Part shown: piece by piece, positions 1-6,420 of the stretch
Numbering within the stretch: position 1 is the first letter of the stretch
Layout of the letters: every line of letters begins with the position of its first letter
NCBI GenBank assembly: GCA_004296145.1
Contig: SEBM01000195.1
Span: 1 to 7,480 of the forward strand
From: Flavobacterium sp.
Lineage (GTDB): Bacteria; Bacteroidota; Bacteroidia; Flavobacteriales; Flavobacteriaceae
Direction: 5' to 3'
DNA length: 7,480 nucleotides
Notes under the pieces: generated by a model
Database searches by the model: none
Seen by the model: the letters and a program-made list of their open reading frames with translations, nothing else
What the model was told of the DNA's origin: nothing
Made by a program: the position numbers and the translations under genes

Positions 1-7
1 AATTAAA

Positions 8-1357
8 ATGAATTTAAATCAAATACAAAACGTTTATTTTATTGGTATTGGAGGCATCGGAATGAGTGCACTGGCCCGTTATTTCAAATATATTGGAAAA
101 CAGGTTTCAGGTTACGATAAAACGCCATCAATGCTGACAAGTGAATTAATTGAAAGTGGTATTGATATTCATTTTGAAGATAATATTGGTTTGATTCCGA
201 AGGACTATTATGTAGAGAATACACTGGTGATTTTTACACCGGCAGTGCCAAAAACACATTCGGAGTGGAACTTTTTTATCGAAAGAAATTACGAAATTAA
301 AAAACGTGCAGAGGTTTTAGGAATCATTACAAAAGATACTTTTTGTTTTGCTGTTGCCGGTACACACGGAAAAACAACGACATCAAGTATTTTAGGACAT
401 ATTTTGCACGAAAGCGGAGCAGATGTTACTGCTTTTGTGGGTGGAATTGTAGAAAATTACAATTCTAATTTAATCGGAAACGGAAAAACGGTTACTGTTG
501 TTGAAGCAGATGAATTTGACAGATCGTTTTTGCACCTTCACCCAAATATTGCCTGTGTGACATCTATGGATGCAGATCACCTGGATATCTATGGAACAAG
601 CGAAGCTATCGAAGCTTCTTTTGTAGAATTTGCGAATAAAGTTGAAAATAAAAAGAATCTGTTTATAACAAAAGAATTGCCTCTTGACGGAATGCAATGT
701 GCTATAAATGAGGAGGCGGTATACAAGGCGTTTAATATTCGTATAGAAAATGCCAATTATGTTTTTGATGTGCAGACACCATCAGAAACCATTACAAATT
801 TACGTTTCGGATTACCCGGAAAACATAATTTAATGAATGGATTGATGGCTATTGCAATGGCTAAAACATATGGTACCCCAACCGAATCTATTGCAAAAGC
901 CATTGGCTCATTCAACGGAATCAGAAGACGTTTTTCTTATCAGATCAAGACAGATCAATTGGTTTACATAGATGATTATGCACATCATCCGACAGAAATA
1001 AATGCTGTACATCAGGCGGTTAGGGAGTTGTATCCGGATCGTAAAGTACTGGCGGTTTTTCAGCCTCATTTATTCAGCAGAACTAAAGATTTTGCTGATG
1101 GTTTTGCCGAGAGTTTATCGCAATTTGATGAAGTGTTTTTAATGGATATTTACCCGGCACGCGAGCTTCCGATGGAAGGAGTTACATCAGAGTGGCTGTT
1201 AGGCAAAATGACAAATTTGAACAAAAGAATTGTTGCAAAAAGTGAGTTATTGGAGTTGATTAAAGACAGCGACGCACCAATAATTGTAACAATAGGAGCT
1301 GGTGATATTGGTGAAATGGTTCCATCAATTAAAAAAATGCTAAATGAAAATATTTAA
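8..1357 (+). CDS. murC: UDP-N-acetylmuramate--L-alanine ligase MurC
   Basis: This cytoplasmic Mur ligase joins L-alanine to UDP-MurNAc using ATP, the first step of peptide-stem synthesis for peptidoglycan. All three expected domains are visible. An N-terminal Rossmann-like UDP-binding domain carries the GIGGIGMSALA motif (residues 13-23). The central ATPase domain has the P-loop GTHGKTT (118-124) and EADEFD (166-171). The C-terminal domain contains DDYAHHPTE (322-330) and FQPHLFSRT (351-359), both hallmarks of MurC rather than MurD, MurE or MurF. The length of 449 aa is normal and no key motif is missing. The ATG at 8 is preceded by an A-rich stretch, as usual in this phylum, and starts just ahead of the UDP-binding motif. 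The promoter and any upstream gene (murG is typical) lie outside the window. The last 14 bases overlap ftsQ, so the two genes are probably cotranscribed and translationally coupled. The family assignment is near certain. Confidence 0.98.
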   Translation: MNLNQIQNVYFIGIGGIGMSALARYFKYIGKQVSGYDKTPSMLTSELIESGIDIHFEDNIGLIPKDYYVENTLVIFTPAVPKTHSEWNFFIERNYEIKKRAEVLGIITKDTFCFAVAGTHGKTTTSSILGHILHESGADVTAFVGGIVENYNSNLIGNGKTVTVVEADEFDRSFLHLHPNIACVTSMDADHLDIYGTSEAIEASFVEFANKVENKKNLFITKELPLDGMQCAINEEAVYKAFNIRIENANYVFDVQTPSETITNLRFGLPGKHNLMNGLMAIAMAKTYGTPTESIAKAIGSFNGIRRRFSYQIKTDQLVYIDDYAHHPTEINAVHQAVRELYPDRKVLAVFQPHLFSRTKDFADGFAESLSQFDEVFLMDIYPARELPMEGVTSEWLLGKMTNLNKRIVAKSELLELIKDSDAPIIVTIGAGDIGEMVPSIKKMLNENI

Positions 1358-2066
1358 TTGGACAAATATTCGATTACTTCTCATTTTTGGGCTTGTACTT
1401 TTTTTGTACTCGTTCGCGCAGCATCGAAATGGGAATAGAAAATTAAAAAAATCTACCGTTGTTTTTGTAGGGGAAAATACGCTTTTTGTAAGACCGGAAA
1501 TAGTTAATAAATTGTTGATAGAAAATAAAAAAGACGCTTCCAGTATCCGAAAAGATGAAGTAGATTTGAATAAGATAGAAAAAAACCTTGATACGCAAGA
1601 CATGATTGAGAAGTCAGATGTTTTTGTAAGTATCGACGGTGTTCTAAAAGCAATAGTAAAACAGAAGACTCCGATTGCCCGTATTTATGATGGCAACAGG
1701 TCTTTTTATATTGACTATGAGGGTAATAAAATGCCTTTATCAGACAATTTTACAGCGCATGTTCCGCTTGTTTCTGGGACAATAAATGAAAAAAATAACG
1801 AAGATTTAGCTGCCCTATTTCGCACAATTTATGACGATGCGTTTTTGAAAAAAAACATCATTGCAATCCAAATTATGCCTAATGGTAGCTTAAAAATGTT
1901 TAATAGAAATTACGATTACTTCATCGATTTTGGAAGAACGATGAATGTTGATAAGAAATTTAGAAACTATAAAGCCTTTTTTCAAAAAGCAGTTTTAGAT
2001 AGTTCGTTATATAAATACAATAAGATTGACCTTAGGTTTACGGAACAAGTAGTTTGCACAAAATAA
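1344..2066 (+). CDS. ftsQ: cell division protein FtsQ
   Basis: This is a bitopic inner-membrane division protein of 240 aa, which in other bacteria links the early Z-ring proteins to FtsB/FtsL and the septal synthases. A short cytoplasmic N-terminus is followed by one hydrophobic segment at about residues 9-25 (RLLLIFGLVLFLYSFA) and then a basic stretch. The next part, about 36-110, fits a POTRA fold (VVFVGENTLFVRPEIV, then DLNKIEKNL and FVSIDGVLKAIV). A beta domain follows and ends in KIDLRFTEQVV, which resembles the C-terminal strand of other FtsQ proteins. Overall sequence conservation is low, as is normal for FtsQ, so the call rests on topology, the POTRA-like pattern and the position between murC and ftsA. 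The start lies inside murC in another frame, and no ddl or murB is inserted, as is usual in Bacteroidota. The gene ends in TAA TAG, in frame with the ftsA start six bases later. Confidence 0.93.
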   Translation: MKIFNWTNIRLLLIFGLVLFLYSFAQHRNGNRKLKKSTVVFVGENTLFVRPEIVNKLLIENKKDASSIRKDEVDLNKIEKNLDTQDMIEKSDVFVSIDGVLKAIVKQKTPIARIYDGNRSFYIDYEGNKMPLSDNFTAHVPLVSGTINEKNNEDLAALFRTIYDDAFLKKNIIAIQIMPNGSLKMFNRNYDYFIDFGRTMNVDKKFRNYKAFFQKAVLDSSLYKYNKIDLRFTEQVVCTK

Positions 2067-2072
2067 TAGAAA

Positions 2073-3506
2073 ATGGAAAAAGATAACATTGCAGTAGGTC
2101 TAGATATTGGAACGACAAAGATAGTTGCCATGATAGGCAAGAAGAATGAGTATGGTAAACTTGAAATTTTGGGTATTGGTAAATCCAAAAGTTTAGGTGT
2201 TGCACGTGGTGTTGTAAATAACATTACGCAAACTATTCAATCTATTCAGCAAGCGATACTTGAAGCAGAAAATAATTCAGGTTATAAAATAAAAGATGTA
2301 GTGGTTGGTATTGCCGGTCAACACATCAGAAGTATTCAGCATACAGATTACATCAGCCGTAGTAATCCTGAGGAAGTAATTGGTGAAAAAGATATTCAGC
2401 TTTTGATCGATCAGGTTAATAAACTGGCGATGTTACCGGGAGAAGAAATTATTCACGTTTTGCCACAGGAATTTAAAATCGACGGGCAATCTGAAATTAA
2501 AGAACCAATCGGAATGTATGGCGGAAGACTGGAATCTAGTTTTCACGTTGTGGTAGGGCAGGCTTCTTCAATCAGAAATGTGGGAAGATGTATCCAGAGT
2601 TCAGGAATCGAATTATCAGGATTAACATTAGAACCGTTGGCTTCTGCGGATGCGGTTTTAAGTCAGGAAGAAAAAGAAGCTGGTGTTGCACTTATCGATA
2701 TTGGTGGCGGAACAACAGATTTAGCGATTTTTAAAGATGGAATCATTCGCCATACTGCTGTAATTCCTTTTGGAGGAAATGTAATTACAGAAGATATTAA
2801 AGAAGGATGTTCTATTATTGAAAAACAAGCTGAGCTTTTAAAAATAAAATTCGGTTCTGCATGGCCGGGAGAAAATAAAGACAACGAAATTGTTTCTATT
2901 CCTGGTTTAAGAGGCAGAGAACCAAAAGAGATTTCGCTAAAAAACTTATCTAAAATTATCCACGCACGTGTGGTGGAAATTGTAGAACAGGTTTTTGCAG
3001 AAATCAAAGCATACGGTCACGAAGATCCGCGTAAAAAATTAATTGCAGGAATTGTTCTTACCGGTGGTGGCGCTCAACTAAAACACATTAAACAATTAGT
3101 AGAGTACATTACAGGGATGGATACCAGAATCGGTTACCCAAATGAGCATCTGGCAGGAAATTCAAGCGAAGAAATTTCAAGTCCGTTATTTGCTACTGCA
3201 GTTGGTTTGGTAATGAACAGTATCGAAAATAGTACTCAAAGTGCTGTTAGAATGGAACTTGTAAATGAACAGCCAAAAGTGGTCTACAGAAATGTAAATA
3301 CGCAGCCGCAACAACCGGTACAACAGCGATACGAAGTTGAAGAAAACTACGTTGAAAGAGTAGAAACTATTGATGAGCCGAGAGAAATTAGAAACAATGT
3401 TTCAAATAAATCAGGCAAAGATGAATCTACAGAAACAAAAATAAGACGATCATTTTTTGATCGATATGTCGATAAAATCAAAGATTTTTTAGACAACGCA
3501 GAATAA
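2073..3506 (+). CDS. ftsA: cell division protein FtsA
   Basis: FtsA is an actin-like ATPase that anchors FtsZ filaments to the inner membrane and recruits later division proteins. The ATP-binding signatures are present: phosphate-1 in VGLDIGTTKI (residues 8-17), phosphate-2 in ALIDIGGGTTDLAIF (206-220) and the adenosine motif GIVLTGGGAQL (326-336). The SHS2/1C subdomain falls around residues 85-165. The core ends near residue 395. It is followed by a polar Gln/Asn/Glu-rich linker of about 60 residues (PQQPVQQ near 412-418) and a C-terminal amphipathic helix, RRSFFDRYVDKIKDFL (458-473), the expected membrane-targeting sequence. At 477 aa it is longer than the roughly 420 aa of the E. coli protein, and the linker accounts for most of the difference. 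The start follows ftsQ by six bases with an A-rich leader. The gene ends in tandem TAA TAG, and 97 bases separate it from ftsZ. Confidence 0.98.
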   Translation: MEKDNIAVGLDIGTTKIVAMIGKKNEYGKLEILGIGKSKSLGVARGVVNNITQTIQSIQQAILEAENNSGYKIKDVVVGIAGQHIRSIQHTDYISRSNPEEVIGEKDIQLLIDQVNKLAMLPGEEIIHVLPQEFKIDGQSEIKEPIGMYGGRLESSFHVVVGQASSIRNVGRCIQSSGIELSGLTLEPLASADAVLSQEEKEAGVALIDIGGGTTDLAIFKDGIIRHTAVIPFGGNVITEDIKEGCSIIEKQAELLKIKFGSAWPGENKDNEIVSIPGLRGREPKEISLKNLSKIIHARVVEIVEQVFAEIKAYGHEDPRKKLIAGIVLTGGGAQLKHIKQLVEYITGMDTRIGYPNEHLAGNSSEEISSPLFATAVGLVMNSIENSTQSAVRMELVNEQPKVVYRNVNTQPQQPVQQRYEVEENYVERVETIDEPREIRNNVSNKSGKDESTETKIRRSFFDRYVDKIKDFLDNAE

Positions 3507-3571
3507 TAGAGTAGCATAATAAATTATAAGCCGAGTAGGATTACTTTTTGCCCCAAGTCAGGAAGTAAAAA

Positions 3572-3607
3572 ATGTATTTAATAAAAATTTCAAAACCAAA
3601 AAGATGA
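3572..3607 (+). CDS. possible 11-codon leader ORF overlapping the ftsZ start
   Basis: An ATG at 3572 opens an 11-codon frame (MYLIKISKPKR). Its TGA stop at 3605-3607 overlaps the first ftsZ ATG at 3604 in an ATGA arrangement. Such overlaps can couple translation of two frames by re-initiation. The ORF sits in the ftsA-ftsZ spacer and has an A-rich upstream region (GGAAGTAAAAA) like the true starts nearby. No function is claimed for the peptide. An ORF this short arises easily by chance in AT-rich DNA, so it is listed as a candidate regulatory element and not as an established gene. Confidence 0.25.
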   Translation: MYLIKISKPKR

Positions 3608-5592
3608 TGAGCAACTCAGAATTTGGAAGTATTTCATTTGATTTACCAAAAAATCAGTCAAATGTAATCAAAGTAATAGGTGTCGGTGGAGGCGGAAGTA
3701 ATGCCATAAACCACATGTTCAAGCAAGGTATTAAAGGGGTAGATTTTATCGTTTGTAATACAGATTCACAAGCACTTCAAAACAGTGCTGTACCAAATAA
3801 AATTCAATTAGGAGTAAATTTAACAGAAGGTCTTGGTGCAGGAGCAAATCCTGACGTTGGGCAACAATCTGCTATTGAAAGTATCTCTGAAATTGAAAAA
3901 ATGTTAGAGCGTGGTACTAAGATGGTATTTATTACCGCTGGTATGGGTGGAGGAACCGGTACAGGTGCAGCTCCCGTAATTGCGCAATTGGCAAAAGAAA
4001 GAGAAATTCTAACTGTTGGTATCGTGACAATTCCGTTTCAATTTGAAGGGAAAGTACGTCAGGAACAAGCACTTTTAGGAATCGAGAAATTGCGCAAGCA
4101 AGTCGATTCATTAATTGTAATCAATAATAATAAATTAAGAGAAGTATACGGAAATCTTGGCTTCAAAGCCGGATTCTCAAAAGCGGATGAAGTTTTGGCA
4201 ACAGCCTCAAGAGGTATTGCTGAAGTAATTACGCACCACTATACTCAAAATATCGATTTACGTGATGCAAAAACTGTTTTAGCAAACAGTGGAACTGCGA
4301 TCATGGGGTCTTCTGTTGCTTCGGGTGAAAACAGAGCAAAAGATGCTATTGTTACTGCATTGGATTCTCCGTTGTTAAACGACAACAAAATTACAGGAGC
4401 CAAAAACGTATTGTTGCTTATCGTTTCTGGATCTAATGAAATCACACTTGATGAGATCGGAGAAATCAACGATCATATTCAGGCTGAGGCGGGTTACAAT
4501 GCCAATATTATCATGGGAGTTGGTGAAGACGAAACTCTTGGTGAAGCTATTGCCGTAACTATTATTGCGACAGGTTTTGATGTTGAACAACAAAACGAAA
4601 TCGTAAACACAGAACCTAAAAAAATCATTCATACATTAGAAGATGAGCAAAGAAGTGTTCATAATCTAACGAACAGATCTCTTACTTCTTTTGATGTAAA
4701 TGCAGAAACACCGACAGCTCCTACAGAGCCTAAAATTGTTTTTGACTTAATGGAAGATACGGTGGTTGCTCCCGTAATAAATACACCAGTTGCTGTAGCT
4801 CCGGTTGCACCAACAATCAATCAGGAAGAATTGGTAGTAATGTCTGAGTTTATCAAAAACCTGGATGTAACTTTTGAAATTGTTTCGCCAATTACAGATA
4901 TTGATTTTAAAATTTCAACTCCGGAAGTTCAGGCTTTTCAGGAAGTGAAACCTGTTCAGCAAAGAGTTTTTGAAAAAGAAGAGCAAACTACTTTTTCATT
5001 TGATTTACCTCTTTTCAGAGCAACAGAACCAGAAGTTAGAAAAGAACCGGTTGTTGAAGATACTAAGATTTTGTTTGAATTGACAAACGAAACACGTAAT
5101 ATAAAAGTTAACGATCCTGTGCAATTTGTTCCTGTGACAGAACTTTCTGATAACGGAATTATCAAATATTCTCTGGAAGAGTACATGGAAGTGGAAAACG
5201 ATTTAATTGCATCAAAACCAGTTGAAAAAGTGGTTGAAGATGTAGTTCCTGAAGAATTAAATATTACGCTAAAACCAAGAGTTGATTTTGCTCAGGAGCC
5301 AGCCTACACAACTGTAGATACTGCTTCTCCAATGGAATTAACTATTGAAGAAACATTACGCTTAAGAGCGGAAGAAAGAAGAAAGAAACTAAAAGAATTT
5401 AATTATAAATTCCATAATAACGTTTCGAGAATTGATGAACTTGAAAAAGAGCCTGCTTACAAAAGATTAGGTATAGATCTTTCAAACAATCAGTCAAATA
5501 CAACCAATTCAAGAATATCTGTTGGTACTGACAGTAATAATGATTTGCAATTGCGTTCAAATAATTCATTTTTGCACGACAACGTAGATTAA
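3604..5592 (+). CDS. ftsZ: cell division protein FtsZ with long C-terminal linker
   Basis: FtsZ is the tubulin-like GTPase that polymerises into the cytokinetic ring. The core (about residues 20-330) has VGGGGSNA (27-34), the nucleotide loop around NTDSQAL (52-58), the tubulin signature GGGTGTG (115-121) and the catalytic T7 loop NIDLRD (216-221), all intact. The protein is 662 aa against about 380 in E. coli. The excess is a disordered-looking linker (about 330-575) with an Ala/Pro/Val stretch near 387-403. Then come a charged, probably helical block, EETLRLRAEERRKKLKEF (582-599), the motif EPAYKRLGIDL (616-626) that resembles the FtsA-binding tail of other FtsZ proteins, a Ser/Asn-rich stretch, and the end SFLHDNVD. 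Long FtsZ proteins with this tail are, to my knowledge, normal in flavobacteria. Two adjacent ATGs (3604 and 3607) could both serve as start; the first is chosen by convention. A terminator follows 21 bases after the stop codon. Confidence 0.98.
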   Translation: MMSNSEFGSISFDLPKNQSNVIKVIGVGGGGSNAINHMFKQGIKGVDFIVCNTDSQALQNSAVPNKIQLGVNLTEGLGAGANPDVGQQSAIESISEIEKMLERGTKMVFITAGMGGGTGTGAAPVIAQLAKEREILTVGIVTIPFQFEGKVRQEQALLGIEKLRKQVDSLIVINNNKLREVYGNLGFKAGFSKADEVLATASRGIAEVITHHYTQNIDLRDAKTVLANSGTAIMGSSVASGENRAKDAIVTALDSPLLNDNKITGAKNVLLLIVSGSNEITLDEIGEINDHIQAEAGYNANIIMGVGEDETLGEAIAVTIIATGFDVEQQNEIVNTEPKKIIHTLEDEQRSVHNLTNRSLTSFDVNAETPTAPTEPKIVFDLMEDTVVAPVINTPVAVAPVAPTINQEELVVMSEFIKNLDVTFEIVSPITDIDFKISTPEVQAFQEVKPVQQRVFEKEEQTTFSFDLPLFRATEPEVRKEPVVEDTKILFELTNETRNIKVNDPVQFVPVTELSDNGIIKYSLEEYMEVENDLIASKPVEKVVEDVVPEELNITLKPRVDFAQEPAYTTVDTASPMELTIEETLRLRAEERRKKLKEFNYKFHNNVSRIDELEKEPAYKRLGIDLSNNQSNTTNSRISVGTDSNNDLQLRSNNSFLHDNVD

Positions 5593-5613
5593 TATTACAA
5601 TCATAATAATAGG

Positions 5614-5654
5614 ATAACCCGAAAATTGGATTTAATTTTCGGGTTATTTTTTTT
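5614..5654 (+). terminator. rho-independent terminator after ftsZ
   Basis: A perfect 14-bp stem (5614-5627 pairing with 5634-5647, core AACCCGAAAATT/AATTTTCGGGTT) encloses a 6-base loop and runs directly into eight T residues (5647-5654). It begins 21 bases after the ftsZ stop and should end the division-gene transcript, separating it from the next gene. Confidence 0.93.
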
Positions 5655-5661
5655 ATCTTCG
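5626..5661 (+). promoter_or_regulatory. possible Bacteroidota-type promoter for the GatB/YqeY-domain gene
   Basis: TATCTTCG at 5654-5661 matches seven of eight positions of the flavobacterial -7 element TAnnTTTG. A TTG at 5626-5628 could be the -33 element, but the spacing of 25 bases is longer than the usual 17-23. The element starts on the last T of the ftsZ terminator, so the region would end one transcript and begin the next, leaving a leader of roughly 110 bases. I see no better match between 5655 and 5782, and that leader shows no recognisable riboswitch. Confidence 0.35.
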
Positions 5662-5782
5662 CACAGAATTTCAGAATTTGACTTTCTTTTGAGCAATAAA
5701 AAGAATTTTGGATTTTAAAGAGATTCAATTTTTCAAAATTATATCAATTTATAAGCACTGCTTGTTTAAATAAAAAATAAAA

Positions 5783-6232
5783 ATGAGTTTACAAACATTA
5801 ATCATGGACGAGATCAAAACCGCCATGAGAGCAAAAGATACAGTAGCATTAGAAGCATTAAGAGCCATTAAATCTGAAATGTTATTGGCTGCAACAGCAT
5901 CAGGATCTAAAGAAGAATTAACAGAAGACGATGAAGTTAAATTGCTTCAGAAACTTGTGAAAACACGTAAAGAAAGCGCAAGAATTTTTACAGAACAAAA
6001 CCGTCCTGATTTGGCTGAGCCAGAATTAGCGCAAGTAGCTGTAATCGAGAAATTCTTACCTGCACAATTAAGCGAAGAAGAAGTTGAAGCTGTAATTGCT
6101 AAAATCATAGCTGAAACCGGAGCTTCAGGAATTGCTTCTATGGGTAAAGTTATGGGATTAGCCTCTGCCCAACTAGGCGGAACTGCTGAAGGAAAAACTA
6201 TTTCTTCTATAGTTAAAAAACTATTATCTTAA
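5783..6232 (+). CDS. yqeY: GatB/YqeY-domain protein
   Basis: This is a small cytoplasmic protein of the YqeY family (149 aa, the usual length). The family shares its C-terminal helical domain with the tail of GatB, the tRNA-binding subunit of the Asp/Glu-tRNA amidotransferase. The family features seen are an N-terminal helical region with LRAIKSEM (26-33), the central FLPAQLSEEE (91-100), and the C-terminal domain with MGKVMG (120-125) and a GTAEGK turn (133-138), followed by a final helix. A tRNA-related role is often assumed for this family, but its biochemical function is not settled and nothing in this sequence decides it. The start ATG has an A-rich upstream sequence and gives the expected N-terminus MSLQTLI. 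The gene follows the ftsZ terminator, so it is probably a separate transcription unit despite being next to the division cluster. Confidence 0.93.
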   Translation: MSLQTLIMDEIKTAMRAKDTVALEALRAIKSEMLLAATASGSKEELTEDDEVKLLQKLVKTRKESARIFTEQNRPDLAEPELAQVAVIEKFLPAQLSEEEVEAVIAKIIAETGASGIASMGKVMGLASAQLGGTAEGKTISSIVKKLLS

Positions 6233-6240
6233 AATATAAT

Positions 6241-6303
6241 TTTAGATTTTAGACTGTAGATTATTAATGTAAATCTAAAATCTACAGTCTAAAATCATAA
6301 ATC
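6241..6303. repeat. intergenic palindrome built of 7-base units
   Basis: Nine heptads run in register from 6241: TTTAGAT, TTTAGAC, TGTAGAT, TATTAAT, GTAAATC, TAAAATC, TACAGTC, TAAAATC, ATAAATC. The left arm (6245-6262) and right arm (6279-6296) form a perfect 18-bp inverted repeat around a 16-base loop. The stem could end or protect the 3' end of the upstream transcript, but no T run follows it on the + strand, so it is not a canonical terminator. The form suggests a dispersed REP-like intergenic element. Copy number cannot be judged from one window. Confidence 0.8.
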
Positions 6304-6308
6304 AAACC

Positions 6309-6382
6309 GACCGCGTAGTTCAACTGGATAGAATATCAGATTTCGGCTCTGAGGGTTGGGGGTTCGAACCCCTCCGCGGTCA
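6309..6382 (+). tRNA. tRNA-Arg (anticodon UCG)
   Basis: A complete cloverleaf folds by eye. The acceptor stem GACCGCG/CGCGGTC (6309-6315 with 6375-6381) has seven perfect pairs. The D stem is GTTC/GAAT (6318-6321 with 6331-6334, one G-T pair), and its loop contains GG. The anticodon stem TCAGA/TCTGA (6336-6340 with 6348-6352) encloses a 7-base loop with anticodon TCG at 6343-6345, which reads CGA and would insert arginine. A 5-base variable loop follows, then a T stem with one G-T pair and the standard TTCGAAC loop (6363-6369). The discriminator is A6382. CCA does not follow and would be added after transcription. The heptad repeat ends five bases upstream, and no clear promoter is visible between them. 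Confidence 0.96.
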
Positions 6383-6385
6383 CTG

Positions 6386-6419
6386 AAAAAGCCTATTTCG
6401 CTTTGAAATAGGCTTTTTT
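6386..6419. terminator. terminator after tRNA-Arg, probably bidirectional
   Basis: GCCTATTTC (6391-6399) pairs perfectly with GAAATAGGC (6405-6413) around a 5-base loop, followed by six T residues (6414-6419). Five A residues precede the stem at 6386-6390, giving a T run on the opposite strand. The same hairpin can therefore also stop transcription arriving from the convergent lipoprotein gene. It starts four bases after the tRNA. Confidence 0.9.
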
Positions 6420-6420
6420 A

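Noticed and set aside
2663..3007. 114-codon open frame on the - strand within ftsA
   Set aside because: It is an open-frame shadow of a strongly conserved + strand gene, with Ser/Ile/Pro-rich nonsense composition and no start context.
3447..3463. CGATCA/TGATCG inverted repeat around five T residues
   Set aside because: It lies inside the ftsA membrane-helix codons and is short. It is explained by coding sequence.
3542..3550. TACTTTTTG as a -7 promoter element for ftsZ
   Set aside because: It has one T too many for TAnnTTTG and no TTG at a suitable distance upstream, so it is not listed as a feature.
5399..5728. 109-codon - strand frame across the ftsZ 3' end and terminator
   Set aside because: It runs antisense through the conserved ftsZ tail and the terminator hairpin, and its Cys/Tyr/Phe-rich translation shows no domain.
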